The notes: generated by a model not told the origin, from the sequence alone. DNA of 64,000 nt from Eunapius fragilis (GCA_963681505.1 OY811971.1:5730256-5794255), one strand, 5' to 3'. Shown: positions 37,166 to 50,464, counted from the stretch's first letter. A program made the numbers and translations.

Positions 37166-38236
37166 ATCTTTCCCCCAAATCCGCTTAGATTTATTAAAAT
37201 ACTCGCAATAGGATTTGGGGCTTTTGTGATAGTACATATTCAGATTTTTTGAGTGTAACATATTTTCAGTGTGATTTAATTCTTCTGCTCAAAATTTATT
37301 TTATTGCGGTGATGTATGTTTACACGACTCACTGAATTTTCAAAGGTGCATGGGGATTTGAAGTAATTGCCATGCACTGCATAATGATTTGCATTTGCAA
37401 TGCATTTTATTTACTATCAATCAAACTGGTGCAAATGTGTATGTAAATGTGACAGCATGCATAGTAAATATAAAGCTTTCATTTACTGCAGCGGAAATGT
37501 CATATGCATACACATTTACACTGCATTTAATAGGTACATTGTAGTCCAAATTACTATGCAGTGATAGAACAACAGCAGCAGCTCTTTTCCCTTCCCGTTC
37601 ACGTTGTTCACCACCTTATTGGTCAGACTCCTCCAAACAGCTGGCAGTCCCCCTTATTATGTGTGTCGATTCCTCAACAATAAATATGCATATTCAATTC
37701 ATAGCCTGCCAATCCGACGAGAATCAAGGGGGTGCATTTGCCCTCCCTGCTCCCTGGCTATGGGCCAGCTGACTCCTCTGGCATTGTCCCTCCCACATCT
37801 TGGCAACTGTTGAAGGCCATATACTCGAGTACACCAATTGCTTTACTAGTTCTGTTCAAGCTTCTCATGGGTGCATACAATATCATGCTAATATTAAAAC
37901 ATGAGAAAATATATTACATGTCAATCTGTTTTAGAACAGTTATCAGAGTTGACCAGGTCACTGGCTTAACGCCCTTACCCTGAAGCCATCTTTGGAGTAT
38001 GGCCACATTAATCCTTTCTGAATTCTTTAAATGTTCTATCTCCAAAGATTCCATTATGTTACCATTTTTGTCCCCAAGCAGAAATATACCAAACTGTATT
38101 TGCTGCCAACTTCAATAGCTACGTTGATCCTATCAGCAGAGAGAGATAATAGTTCTGGCATGGTAGGCTTTCCTGATGGGAAGAGTGATCAGTAGCTATA
38201 ATCAGTACATGTGACAGATAAAAGTATTATTAAAGT
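37166..38236. other. No supported gene
   Basis: Short frames at 37,604-37,983 have no recognisable family, no introns with matching phases and no repeat relation I can see. I list nothing here. Confidence 0.4.
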
Positions 38237-38945
38237 CCGCGACAGCATCGAGGAAGTATATTGCGATTTGGCGGTCAAATTAAGCAGCAATATCGCGGTC
38301 CACGCACTAGTAGAGAGCTTTTTTATCTGCAATGATGAAGTGAAGTTTTTCCCTGATTTTATAACTTTTTAGGGCTTCAAATTTTTAACTTACAAAAGGT
38401 TTGAATATTTAAATTCCATTTTTAGGACTCAATTTCGTACTGCGTTGATTTTTTCCCACTGGAATCGGTTTCTTGGGATACGAGACATCCAAAACAACTT
38501 TTAGTTTATCTTTTCTGCGTTGCGATCTTAAGATAAAGTTTTCCCCCTTTTTACGTGGATAGATCTGGTGTGCGGTTGCTAAACTAACTATGAATACATT
38601 AAACTCACTAATCCATGTAATAAAGTGAAACAACTTAAGATACGGTGTAGTTTAAGAACGGAACATAGAAAAATTATGGGAAAAGTTGTGTTGGATGTCT
38701 CATATCCCATAGAAACCGATTTCAGTGAAAAATATTCAACACGGTACCAAATTAAGTCCTAAATATTGAATTTAAATAATTAACCCTTTTTTAACTTGAA
38801 AAATTGAAGCCCAAAAAGTAATAAAATCAGGGAAAAACTTCAATTCAACATTGCAGATAAAAAAGCTCACTATTAATGCGTGGACCGCGATATTGCCATT
38901 TAATTCTACCGTCAAATCGCAATATACTTCCTCAATGCTGTCCCC
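38237..38945. mobile_element. Foldback element, about 710 bp
   Basis: Two arms of about 270-300 bp are inverse copies. Left landmarks are GACAGCATCGAGGAAGTATA, ATCGCGGTCCACGCA and TTTTTATCTGCAATG; the right arm has their complements. The centre is near 38,600-38,650. Arms differ at a fair number of sites, so it is not recent. Confidence 0.8.
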
Positions 38946-38959
38946 CATTTTAAATTAGT

Positions 38960-39455
38960 ACATGCACTTGTGTGGTGACATATGAGTTCATGTGTGGTGA
39001 CATATAAGTATGGTCAGTACATGTGTGGTGACATATAAGTATGGTCAGTACATGTGTGGTGACATATAAGTATGGTCAGTACATGTGGGGTGACATAAGT
39101 ATGGTCAGTACATGTGTGGTGACATAAGTATGGTCAGTACATGTGTGGTGGTGGTGACATATATGTATGGTCAGTACATGTGTGGTGGTGGTGACATATA
39201 AGTATGGTCAGTACATGTGTGGTGGTGGTGACATATAAGTATGGTCAGTACATGTGTGGTGACATAAGTATGGTCAGTACATGTGTGGTGACATATAAGT
39301 ATGGTCAGTACATGTGTGGTGACATAAGTATGGTCAGTACATGTGTGGTGACATAAGTATGGTCAGTACATGTGTGGTGACATATAAGTATGGTCAGTAC
39401 ATGTGTGGTGACATAAGTATGGTCAGTACATGTGTGGTGACATATAAGTATACTC
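38960..39455. repeat. Minisatellite, about 27-36-bp units
   Basis: About sixteen units of the type GTCAGTACATGTGTGGTGAC plus a short ATATAAGTATG tail; some have GTG triplet expansions or lack AT. It lies where the downstream paralogue has its death-domain exon. Confidence 0.92.
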
Positions 39456-39614
39456 ATCAGTACATATAAGTATGGGTGCCATTATTCAATAACCTTCCAA
39501 CTGAGAGGTTGCTTGTCCTACCAGCTCTGACAATAGCAGGGAAGAAGGGGAGGTGACCACAGAAGTAGACACTGCATGACAAAGGAGAGGTTACCCACAT
39601 GTAGCCACACCTAC

Positions 39615-41184
39615 CAATAGCCTCACCTCCAACAAGGTAGGGGAGACATGGCTCTATCTTCATCCATTCTCCAATCACCACACATTTCTGGCCACTCATG
39701 TCAAGAACAGTCCCATCCTCTCCATGAATGGCCTTCCGTAATAAGGACAGCTCTACCTTAGTGCCATCAGAGCGGTCTGAGATGGCTTCAGGAGGACAGG
39801 TGATTACCTCTAACTGCTCTACATGTGGACAGAACCCCTGATGCGCCTCCTTGATAAATGAAATAACAGAGTGTGCCCATTCTAGGTACTTGGGATGTTT
39901 CCTATCAAGGTAGGATGTGGTCATGGAGATGGACTGAAATGACTCACTCATCTCAACAATGGTGGTCACCCCTGTCTCACTAAGTCACTTCATACCTCTG
40001 CTCCACACATCACAGCGACGGTTAAGGTGGGAGTGGGTCTGTGCTTTGTGCAAAGCAAACTCAAAGGGCAGTCTACGAAGAAGGATATGAAGAAAGCGTG
40101 GGGTGAAGAACTGATAAGGAGACCTGACTAGCATGGACCAACCAAAACTGTTACTGGGAACTACAGCACTACTTGGCCTCTCAACACATACTAGTGCTGG
40201 GAAGAAGAGGTAGGGACCAAGGTCTGGGCTGGGTGAACCTTTGGGTGCCATGTTTGTATCTACTAGGGATAGGTCCATTACCTGACATAACTCAAAGTGA
40301 ATCATGAACTGAGTAATCATATCAACATTGTACTCTGGAAATGTCTTCTCAAGTACTGCTTTGGATATTATCCCAGTATTGCTAGCTATGTGGGCATATT
40401 CCTTAAGAGTCGGATATGCAAACAAAGCTCCATTGACCCTCTTCAAGATGGTCTCTTTGTGAAGGACTATCCAGCTATTGAAGTGATGTACAGCTGGAAT
40501 ATAGGAAATCAAACCTTTTTCTGATAAGGTCCATAAATGTGAGATAATGTTAGAGATATCAGAACCAATGAGGTTATCCTTATCAGCCTTAATACGTTAA
40601 TGAAGGTCAGAGAGGGTTATGGCATCCATATTAGAAGGCAGCCTCTCTTTTAGAAAGGCAAGTATCATGTGACACATCATGGAAATGGATGGACACATAC
40701 TTAAGACCTCCTTGCTTGTTTCATGCAGCAGACTCATCAACTGATCCATCTCATCCCCGTACATCTTTGTAAGGTTCAGGGATACAACCTTCACTAGCTT
40801 TTGATGAACAATGGCTGTGTTAGCAATAGACTGTAGATGGTTCAGTTTTCTGGCCCTCTCCTGAGGTGTTAGCTCGTCTCCGTGTGTGCTCACCAAAATC
40901 GCTGATGAAGGCTCTGGACACTTGTGACACACACCATCCATCATTGTAGACCAGTAGTAGAGCTCCTTGGTGATGGCCTCAGAGTCCTTCCTCAAGTCCT
41001 GCAGGAGAAGGAAGATGGCTGGACTGTTGAGGGAGATGGCCTCCAGACATGCAGAGTGGCTGGAGAAGTATTGGTGATGTCCTGCCAAGTCATAAATAAC
41101 CATATTGCTGTAGGGACTGTCAACTTGATGGGGAATGATCCCAGCAGTGAGTGGTTCTACCACATCTTGAAGTCCAAAGACGCG
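39615..41184 (-). pseudogene. Roc-COR GTPase gene, upstream copy, inactivated
   Basis: This is a large Roc-COR exon paralogous to 54,528-56,097. It begins at the same acceptor (TTTAG at 41,185) and ends at the same donor (GTAGGT). It has the Roc G3 motif DLAGH and a G4-like THGD, then the COR region. The frame is conserved over the whole length but holds two stops relative to the open copy: one after the DLH residues near 40,597 (CAT TAA), and one where the paralogue has Trp (TGA near 39,985). No death-domain exon follows; a minisatellite occupies that place. It looks like a fairly recently silenced duplicate, since identity to the other copy is high and there is no frameshift. The P-loop exon is not seen. 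Confidence 0.85.
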
Positions 41185-41692
41185 CTAAAGATGTTAAGGT
41201 TAATCTTTAGTCTATAATAATTTATTGTACAAATACAATTTTTTATTACGTTGGTTCAAGAATTAGGTTAAAGCAGATCGTTTCTGAACACCAATTCGGA
41301 CTTAGCGGTCCGAAATTATTTTCCCACGAACAATTAAAAATCTGAATTCTAGCCCAGCAGCGCCCTACACCTAGAAGGCTGTGCAAATCTAACAGAGTGA
41401 GTGAAATGCTCGCATATACTCACTGGAGCGTTATTTTCTTTGCATTATTACGTACTGCCCTAGATGCAACTTATGTGTGTTGAATTAGTGTACCCATATC
41501 TAGTACACTATACACGTAGCAAGCCACAAATGATCAATACAGAATGTCGACAGCTAAAGACATGGTAATGTAATTATGTGACATGGAAGCACAATTTTGC
41601 TTTCCGCACACCCATTCTCTTCACCCATGCATAACTTCTCTATTCCACTTGTCGTTTTCAATTAACAAAATGGCTATTGTATTTGTATTGTA

Positions 41693-43795
41693 CAAATTGG
41701 ACAGCACCCCTCAGATTTGTGTGTAATTGATCATATTAGTTTGACCTAATATGGATGTTACTTTAACCTTAATTCTCCAGGTCCAAGTCCTACACGTACT
41801 ACCAATATTTGACAATTCATTATAAATAGACATGCAGTTTTATGGCATCCATTTCTCTACTGCTGTTTGATGTGTCTATCGTGCTTTGTTAGTCTATTTT
41901 TAAAATCATACCCTTGGTTACACGACGCTAATAAACAGATGCGGTCCGGTTCTTAAAAATGCATTATGCAGATAATATAATTGTCACTCAAAAAGGGACA
42001 ACAAGTATAACTTTTCTTGAATGTTTTTTGAAGCATGATGTGTGTGCTATTATATACATTCTATGGCAGTGTTTTTACTATAATTGGTTTTGCCATTTTT
42101 ACCGACAACACACTGTACGTTTTCAAGATTTTGTCCATTCACTTGGCTATTCCTGCGACATGCGTCTGACAAATACCTATCGTTCATAAGCTTGTGGAGC
42201 TAGCAATTTCCAATTCTACAATGTACTTTTTTATATGCTTAGTGCAAAAGACCTGTCTTACTACCCCCTTCTTTTAACATGTTGCTCTGATCTTCCCAAC
42301 ATTACTTTAAGTTGCTTTCCGATTTACCGCAAATATATCTTTTAGCAATGCAGTATTGATTGTATCTGACAATCTTGGAAGATTTGCAAAGAAATAAAAA
42401 TATTTTCTGAATTAGAAACCATTTCTACAGTGGAATGAGATTTTGGTTTGTTCTTAGATCATATGAGTTTGCTAAATACTAATTTTAACTTGCGTCCTTC
42501 GCGTAGGACAATAATCCTACGTGTAAGACGACAGGAGATTGAAGGTTAACACTATGGTTTACAATATAACATCGTAATTGTTTTCTACTTTGAAGAGTCA
42601 TAACTCCCTACTCACAGAACGTGTATGGCTATTTTTGGCATCACATTGAACATTGATGCTCTCTTAGCGTACAACCCAACTGTATGGAAAAGGCGAAAGG
42701 GTTAAAGAATAAATGTTATACAGCACGGTTTTCAATATTTTGGTCACTTGCAGGGTGATACTCCAATTTTTTTGCTTAAATGGAAGCTGTTCATTATCCT
42801 TACATTAAAAAAAAAAAAAAAGTTTGAGTATCGGCTATTTCGGAAAGTACAGAAGGTTGAGTGGAAAGACGCCATTACTCGGTTGCTTTGTTCAAGTGGC
42901 AGTTTTGTTAAGCAATGTCAAACTTCAGGGATTTCTGTTGTGACCCTTTCAAAACTCATCAGCGCCGTGCCCACATACATATTAATTCTACACCCAGCGT
43001 AGGCAAACGCCATCCAACATAATTGATCATGGTTGCTGAAGGAGGAAAAATGAGCATGCTCACTGTGGAGTTGTGCGATAGCGTCCTTTATTTTCGAACA
43101 ACATGTAAGGATTTGTACTCGCGTGATTATAATTAGATTGTAAGTGTGTACTTTTATCTTTGAGTTATAACAGCAGGACTTATTGCCAACAATCCATCTC
43201 TCTCAATTCGCATTGGAGATTGAGTATGCCTGAATTGCCTAAGGAAAATACGTAAGTGCGATCCAGAAACAGTGGGCCCCATCGATAAACCACCATTTAC
43301 GTAGCATGACAAATTATTACTCTAAACAACACTTACTTCTAATTAGTGCAAAAATCAAGCATGAGGAAATAAAAAATGGCATCTTTTACTTCACCTTCTG
43401 TACTTCCCAGAACTAGCCAATACTCAAACTTAAAAAAAAAAATGTAAGGACAATGAACAGCTTTCGTTTACGCAAAAAATTGGAGTATCCCTCTGCAAGT
43501 GACCTAAATATTGAAAACCGTGCTGTATTCTTTAACCCTTTCGCCTCTCCCACAGAAACATATTATAGTCGGATTGTACACTAAGAGAGCTTCAATTTGA
43601 TGCCAACAATAACAATACACGTTCTGTGAGTAGAGAGTTATGACCTTTCAAAGTAGAAAACAATTATTCATGACAGTGTTCTATCGTAAACCATTCGCAT
43701 TATTAAAATATTTATAGCATTAAAGTAACATCCATATTAGGTCAAACAAATATGATCAATTACACACAAATCTGAGGGGTGCTGTCCAATTTGAG
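41693..43795. mobile_element. Long inverted-repeat element, about 2.1 kb
   Basis: It begins CAAATTGGACAGCACCCCTC and ends with the inverse GAGGGGTGCTGTCCAATTTG. The left arm continues to about 41,775 and resumes at about 42,545, so about 770 bp are extra on that side. The right arm runs about 43,375-43,795. Shared inner landmarks are TCACAGAACGTGTAT, GGCGAAAGGGTTAAAGAAT and AGCACGGTTTTCAATATT. It sits inside the upstream segmental-duplication block and is absent from the downstream block, so it inserted after duplication or was lost there. No transposase was seen. Confidence 0.75.
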
Positions 43796-43819
43796 GCTGA
43801 CGGGATATGGAATGACCCT

Positions 43820-44097
43820 ATAGTATGGTGGAGATGTGCATACAGTATGGGGGAGGTGTGCATACAGTATGGGGGAGGTATGGGGGAGGTGTACATACAG
43901 TATGGTGGAGGCTTGTATACAGTATGGGGGAGGTGTACTTACCGTATGGGAGAGGTGTGCATTGAGTATGGGGGAGATGTGCATACAGAATAGGGGAGGT
44001 GTGCATACAGCATGAGGGAGGTGTGCATACAGTATGGGGAGTTGTGCATTCAGTATGGGGGAGGTGTGTATGCAGTATGGGGAGGTGTGCATACCTG
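43820..44097. repeat. 22-bp minisatellite, upstream copy
   Basis: Units of the type GTATGGGGGAGGTGTGCATACA, about 12 copies. The corresponding array in the downstream duplication block is at 58,740-59,098. Confidence 0.92.
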
Positions 44098-45240
44098 ACA
44101 ATGTCTGAACCCTAAACCACTGTGCATGTGCTCTCTTTTATTCTTATCAGAGAGAAGTTTACCAGTTCAGGGATCACACGCAAAGCATGTCCATGACTAA
44201 ACTGCTCTATCAATATGTAACATTTCTGTGTACATGTACCTGTAATTATATTGCACTGATGAAACATATCACTTCCATGCATGTAATTAGTTCTCACCAT
44301 TACTAGGCGACTTGATATTGGCTTTGAAACGTTGATGATGGCCTTTGAAATTGGAAGGAACATACATGAGCATATGAACCAGCCTCACAGGCTTAATAGT
44401 CCCAGAACAGAATGTGGTATTGGATGGCCACATTAGCCCAGGAAGGAGTGTGGGTGAACACATGCCATAGGAGGGTACATGTACAATGTGGCTATGAATG
44501 CAATATTGATTGCACACATGCTTTTGTAGCTCTGGGATGAAATAGGACCCTCATATAACTACTAGCTAGTTGGATTAAACCTATCCCGGACAAAATATGT
44601 GTATCTGGTACGTTTCAGAGGACATAACTTAGAACACCTGCTTAGAATTAACTAGATGAATAAACATACATGTCGAACAGATAGTAACGGTCAATAAAAG
44701 TTAGCACTAGGTAGTCCTCTACCTTGGTAACGTAATACCTACAATGTACGTAGAAAGTTGCCTTATGTTGCGGAGTAATGTTTTACGTATTTGCGGTAGT
44801 ACCTTACGTTGCGCAAGTGGAACATAATGTTTCAACAACTAAACATATGTTTCACATTTGTTTATCGTCTTAAAGTACCCATGATTCTACGATATAATGA
44901 GCCAATCATTATTAAGCGCGCCAACAGTTCACTGAGGTGTGCCTGTCCCTTATCAAATGCGCGGTTAGTTTCGCCTATAAATAATAAACTGGCCCCAGGG
45001 GCGGATACAGAAATTCTAGAAGGGAGGTGTCGGACATGAATAATCAACAGGGGAAGGGTGTGGGAGTGGGATGTGCCCCCTCCCATGCAAAGTGCGGAAG
45101 CATTTGGGGGTCCCGCACTTGGCGAAACAGACTGTTATCGAGTCAATATTGAAGCCTAAAACTGGCGGGAAAGAAAATGGCGCCGAATAATGGGGTTTCG
45201 GCATGGGTCTCAGTGCAACTCATAAACTGTGTATCCTAAA
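44098..45240. repeat. Segmental duplication block, upstream copy, distal part
   Basis: The block is colinear with 59,100-60,281. It includes a possible minus-strand exon conserved in both copies (about 44,290-44,420 and 59,328-59,430) with MYVPSNFKGHHQRFKANIK in one and close text in the other, each ending at a GTGAGAAC donor. The family is not recognised. The block ends near 45,240, where the two copies cease to match. A CAGGGGCGGATACAG MITE end lies near 45,000 in this copy and 60,050 in the other. Confidence 0.75.
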
Positions 45241-45940
45241 TTCATGACCCATTGGATTGGAATGTAGAAACTGTCACAGAACGTATTTATTCGCATGTCA
45301 CATTTGATTGTACTAATGAAACAATAAAATGAAAATTTACAACACCATATTTACTTACACAAAATACATTTTTCTGTGTGCTTGCTTCACATACATTCAT
45401 CAATTTCAATTTTGGCAAATGCTGAGCGTATAGCTTATAATTAGCAACTTAGAATTGAATACCGGTTAGTCCTTATTGGCATAACGAGATACGCAATCGG
45501 GCGGTTGAAGTCATGACAGGTGCGTGGTTCCTGTACATGCAAATCCATTCTTTTAGCACATTACATAATTACCTTCTGCTTTCCGGCTTGGAAAAGTAAC
45601 TCAAGATACTTGCCGAATCAATGAGGTGAACACGTTTGCTTGCCATCTGGCAAATGCATTCGTTAATAGCATGTATAATTAATTTTAGGGTTCCCTCCCT
45701 GTCGTAACTGACCGCTTTGTCGCCTGTCGCCATGATAACCAGAAGTGGTTAAGATGGTGAAGATACGGCTGAACCAGGTCGATTTGCGTACTTTAATTCA
45801 CGTTAATTTATTCATGATTGGCTGGAAGGAGGGTGTCCGGTGTCATAGGATAATCGGCACCCCAAATAATTGGCAACAAGTTTGTAATCTGTTCAAAAAT
45901 GTAAGGTCCCTTTGTGCAGTAATGATTCCAAATAGTTATA
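45241..45940. other. No supported gene
   Basis: AT-rich sequence between the duplication block and a Ginger relic. Short frames have no family resemblance. Confidence 0.4.
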
Positions 45941-45944
45941 TATT

Positions 45945-47805
45945 ATAATTATTCCTGATTCAAGTTGTAAATGAAAAACAAAACGACTGGGATGATCATA
46001 TTGAGAAAATCATGTTTAGCTACAGGTATGAAGCACTCTGTATTTGTATAATAATATTCACATAAATATAATTATTTACAGGACATCCGTTCATACTTCT
46101 ACTGGCTATACTCCATTTCTTCTAATGCATTTTCGGGAGGCTAAGTTCCCAGTTCATGTGCAGGTGGAAAGTGTTGTGGGTGGTAGCTCATTGCCACAAA
46201 TTCTTACAGAACCTGAGCATCTGAAACATATTGAATCATCAGGAACAATATCGTGCCAAAGCTACACAGAATATTTTCTGTGCACAAACCAGACAGAAGC
46301 TACACTATGATAAAAAACACAACACAATTCTATATTTAAGGTGAGGGACAAGGTGTTGTTCAAAGTCCAATGTAAGGAATAGGCACAGAATGGGAGGCAA
46401 ACTAGAGAAACCATGGCATGCATGGTGTTTACATCAATCAAAAAGACCTGGACAAGGGTAGATATTGTCAGAAAACATTGGAGGGAAAACCATTCATAAA
46501 AGCAAACCATCCACTGTGCTCGCCTTAAGCATTTTCTTGATCCAGTAGTTGACGACAACTTTGCGGATGAATTAGACAACAGTGGCAGTGAGTGTGCAGG
46601 TGAAAATGATAACAACAAGGTGCGAGGATGTCAGGATGAAGAACAGCAAAGTCACAGTCCAGAGCAGCGTGATATAATGGAACCTGTATCTGTACTCATG
46701 GAGCAGTTGTATTGTCCAAACATTTTACGCCTATGGAGGTCACGAGCATGTACATCATATTATGAAGAAGATGATGAAGAGTTTGTAATGTTGTGATTCA
46801 CTCTTTTATCGTTATTTATTCTCTACAGAATGCAGAACTGGATCTGCAGCAAGAGGAATATGAATATGCATTGAGTAAAGACATAGATGTCTCTCTATGG
46901 ATTGGCTTCTGTGAGTTTTATGGTAATTTTCCATTGCAAGAAGTCCTTGGCAGAAATTTTGTTGTTGTCAATGAAAACCTGCAAGCTGAGTTTGCTGAAT
47001 TCAAAGGGAAAGTCCTATTATACATGGGAACTACACATTTTTTGGTTAAAGGAATTGAGCTGCTTAAAGTGTAGAGCAGATCCACCAAAACCCAATTGAA
47101 GCCTGTTCATGTACTTGGGAAAATTTATTTTCTGACGCGTCCTTATGATCTAGATGAATTGTGTGAGTGGGTCAGAAATAAACGTTTTTTAAATTGATAG
47201 GGATTTATCATTGATGGGTTACTAGAATATGAAGAACAGTGTAGCACCAGCAGCATATCATCTGGGGTTTTAGAGATTATCAATGAAGAGCATAATGATC
47301 ATATCAAGTTTGCAGTGAGTGGCAAAAGGAGAGGTGTGCTCTTCTAGGGTTGACATTCATCAGTGTGAATCACCCTCATTTGACACAGTCATCAATGATT
47401 GCTGTGTCACACTGCCCATTAGCAACAGCTAGGATTGCTGCAGATGGTTATTGTTTCTTTCAGTCTGTTTCTCTAGCTGTAACAGGATCACAGGAGTTTC
47501 ATGAAGACCTGCTTCTGCTGATCACAAAGTACATGATCCACAAATCAACAGATCCAATGTTATCCTCCCTTTGATCCCCAAATGGCTCTATGGAAAGCTA
47601 TATGAAGTGATCAAGGATGCAGACTCTGGACACTTGGGCTACAGAATTAGAGGTGATTGCAGCAGCAACATTGCTTAATACAGCAATTTATATGCCAAAT
47701 GTGGAGAAACATTCGAATGGCTCAAGCATTCATCACAGGAAACTAAGCTTGGCTTGCATCAAGATGAAGGCATACAAAAACGAACTTCAAAAAACATTTT
47801 GAAAC
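45945..47805 (+). pseudogene. Ginger-type relic with integrase tail and OTU protease
   Basis: The integrase tail comes first: DWDDHIEKIMFSYR, a short intron of about 50 bp (GTATGAAG to TTTACAG, 46,026-46,080), then RTSVHTSTGYTPF, which is typical text after the catalytic Glu. An acidic linker (about 46,550-46,780) and a conserved-looking frame at 46,820-47,074 follow. At 47,400-47,572 lies an OTU-type cysteine protease start: RIAADGYCFFQSVSLAVTG has the D-G-x-C catalytic motif. The rest of the OTU domain is fragmentary. The zinc finger and first two catalytic Asp regions are missing, so it is dead. Confidence 0.75.
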
Positions 47806-48668
47806 AGATGTAACATCCATATGTATTGTGTGTCACTATCTTGCAGCTGCTCATTCTTAATGTTTAATCTCCAGGAAAAAAATCCTATTTAAGGATGTGT
47901 CATTATCCTTAAATAATGATCATCTTTTACATTGCATATTTTTGCTAACCAAGTAAGATAAAATAAAGGGTATTGGTCAATTGGATACTGATTAGCCTCT
48001 ATAAATGATGTCAATATGATCAATGTCCATGTGGCAGGGATAAAGTGGCACATCCTTATTTAAGGATTGACACCATCCTTAAATAACGATCACAACAATA
48101 GACCATAAAAACCATAATGGTTTTAAAACTCTTGATTTTCTCTGATAGCCAGTTGATTCAGCAATACTCACAACCTGATTCGTTGAAGAAATAACTTGTG
48201 GTTAATATGTTATGCTTTACACCATAACCACTTCAAAATTAATGATATCAAGCATTTGTATTAACATAGATTGAAGACCTTACGGAACGGGATTGGAAAC
48301 GCAATACATTGCAATCGCATTGACACAGTTTCACGTAAATATGACGTCATGTACATTTTATGAGTATTCATTACATGGTGCCATGGTGTGAGGTAGGAGT
48401 GTCGGCACAACCGTTACTTCATTCAGTTGCTGCCACAGATGGGCCCTCCTGGCATCCTTCCAAATGTCAATCCCAATGGAGACAGTACGTTCACTGTACT
48501 GCTTTGCTCGCACTTGACTTTTCTTGATAATCGTCGATACATGTCCTAATTAAATCGTCCGATATGAAGGGCTATAAGTACGCTTCTATAAGAACAGAAA
48601 GCTTTAAACCCCCCTACGATCCTATTGGCCTATGTTGATGTTGTCAAACTAATTTTAAAGCCGCGACT
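47806..48668. other. No gene; short repeated hairpin-like motifs
   Basis: Two stretches near 47,885-47,925 and 48,050-48,090 contain CCTTAAATAATGATCA-type text and TATTTAAGGAT in both orientations, so a small foldback element is possible. There is no coding evidence. Confidence 0.35.
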
Positions 48669-49230
48669 ACATGAAACGTAAAAATCCACTTAGCGACTCA
48701 CCTGAGTTGGACACCCCATCAAAGTCACACCCCCACAACCAGTAGAACTGGCCTGGTATGGCCTACAAATATAAACCTTGTAAGACATGTATTGCCATGG
48801 ATATTCAGAAAAGTGCCTATCTCCATACAACAGTACATGAAGCGTAAAAATCCACTTAGCAGCTCACCTGAGTTGGACACGCCCATCAAAGTCACACCCC
48901 CACAACCAGTACAACTGGTCTGGTATGGCCTACAAATGGAAACCTTGTAAGACATGTATTGCCATGGATATTCTGAAAAGTGCCTATCTCCATACAACAG
49001 TACATGAAATGTAAAAATCCACTTAGCGGCTCACCTGAGTAGGACACGCCCATCAAAGTCACACCCCCACAACCAGTACAACTGGTCTGGTATGGCCTAC
49101 AAATGGAAACCTTGTAAGACATGTATTGCCATGGATATTCTGAAAAGTGCTTATCTCCATACAACAGTACATGAAACGTAAAAATCCACTTAGCAGCTCA
49201 CCTGAGTTGGACAGGCCCATCAAAGTCACA
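48669..49230. repeat. 167-bp tandem repeat, about 3.4 copies
   Basis: Units begin ACATGAAACGTAAAAATCC at 48,669, 48,835, 49,002 and 49,169 (spacing 166-167). They contain AAGTCACACCCCCACAACCA and TGTATTGCCATGGATATTC. Copies are over 90% alike. Minus-strand frames across units are open but differ between units and have no family match. A GT-rich microsatellite follows at about 49,291-49,378. Confidence 0.92.
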
Positions 49231-49429
49231 TTCCCACAACCAGCATAGGGGATGGTGGTATAAATGCCTGTCCCAAGGGGGGTTTAGCAGGTGTTTGTGT
49301 GTGTGTGTGTGTGTGTGCATGTGTTGTGTGTATTTGTGTATTTGTGTGTGTATGTGTGTAGGTGTGTGTGTGTGTGTATTTGGAAATTAGTCCAGGGGAT
49401 GGTAGGGGGTTTAGCAGGTATCGGAAGTT

Positions 49430-49803
49430 TCGTTAGAAACTTCCATATAGGATTTGACCACGACTATGAATGTCATTAAAAAACGCGACCCGTCTGTAAC
49501 AACACTCCCGACGATCGGATCGTGTAGCTTGTTTTAGCAATCGATCTAGGTGTCAAAAATGAGTAGTTTCGTTTTTGTTTCATGTCGCTGAACCGCGTGG
49601 TTGTTGAGAACAAGAGTGTACTGCCCGTCCTCGTACCCAGTCTCGGAACAAGGGGCGGGTCGTCTTCTTATTCTTCTTCTTCTTCTTCTTGGCAACGCAT
49701 AACTCAGGACAGGAACATTTCTAAGCGATGAAAATTTCACCAATAGCTTCAGAATCGGCTGGAGGACTCGCTTTTATATAATATATGAAAAAAAATTAAG
49801 AAA
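49430..49803 (+). repeat. Body repeat attached to hairpin MITE, copy 2
   Basis: It starts at the palindromic GGAAGTTTCGTTAGAAACTT and runs into the hairpin at 49,804. It matches the minus strand of 61,584-61,950 (GTTTCATGTCGCTGAACCG, ACGATCGGATCGT) and, more weakly, 60,718-61,314. A TTCTTC microsatellite lies near 49,665-49,690. Confidence 0.75.
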
Positions 49804-50089
49804 ACAAGTAAATAAAAACATTCTCTACGAGAAAGTTGGTGGGATATAGGATTTGATTATGACATTGGTGGTGTAAAAAGCAAGGAAACAAGGTCTTATC
49901 AGAAGGGAAAATGTCATAGTCCTATATTTAGCACACAAACAACACATGCCCTAGAAATGTGCTAAATATAGGACTATGACATTTTCCATTCTGATAAGAC
50001 CTTGTTTCCTTGCTTTTTACACCACCAATGTCATAATCAAATCCTATATCCCACCAACTTTCTCGTAGAGAATGTTTTTATTTACTTGT
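49804..50089. mobile_element. Hairpin MITE, copy 2
   Basis: 286 bp, starting ACAAGTAAATAAAAACATTC and ending with the inverse. The arms of about 130 bp are nearly perfect complements and include GATTATGACATTGGTGGTG. The loop lies around ACACAAACAACACATGCCCT. Confidence 0.92.
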
Positions 50090-50464
50090 AACATAGGGAG
50101 GTGTAAAGCTCGTCCAGGGGGTATTATTAAAATATGTTCTGGGGTGGTTGGGTGGGGTTACGTTTGCCCCATGCATCTGTAAGGATGTATGGTATAGCCC
50201 ATTTGGTTAATATTGATCGATCCCCACTCCTACCTGCCTCCTATGGTCCTACCTTTCGGGGGTTCTCCTGTGCCTGCCATAGTTCCTCTGACTTGCTGAT
50301 GTGTTGCAACGAGTCGAGAACTGCACGCGTCGGACCCTGATACTTCATAGGGCCTAGTACTTCAGCCGGCTGAAGTTAGAACCCCTGATATATGAACGAG
50401 TATCAAGTAGCAGCGTTAAACGTACCTCAAGATATAAGTAGATAACTCGATCGATAGTTCGGCA

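Noticed and set aside
38960-39455. CRISPR-like regularly spaced repeats
   Set aside because: Units are contiguous minisatellite copies with no unique spacers; the same holds for the arrays at 48,669 and 50,465.
48725-49164. Two 90-codon minus-strand frames with almost the same text
   Set aside because: They are produced by the 167-bp tandem repeat; adjacent units fall in different frames and neither has a recognised domain.
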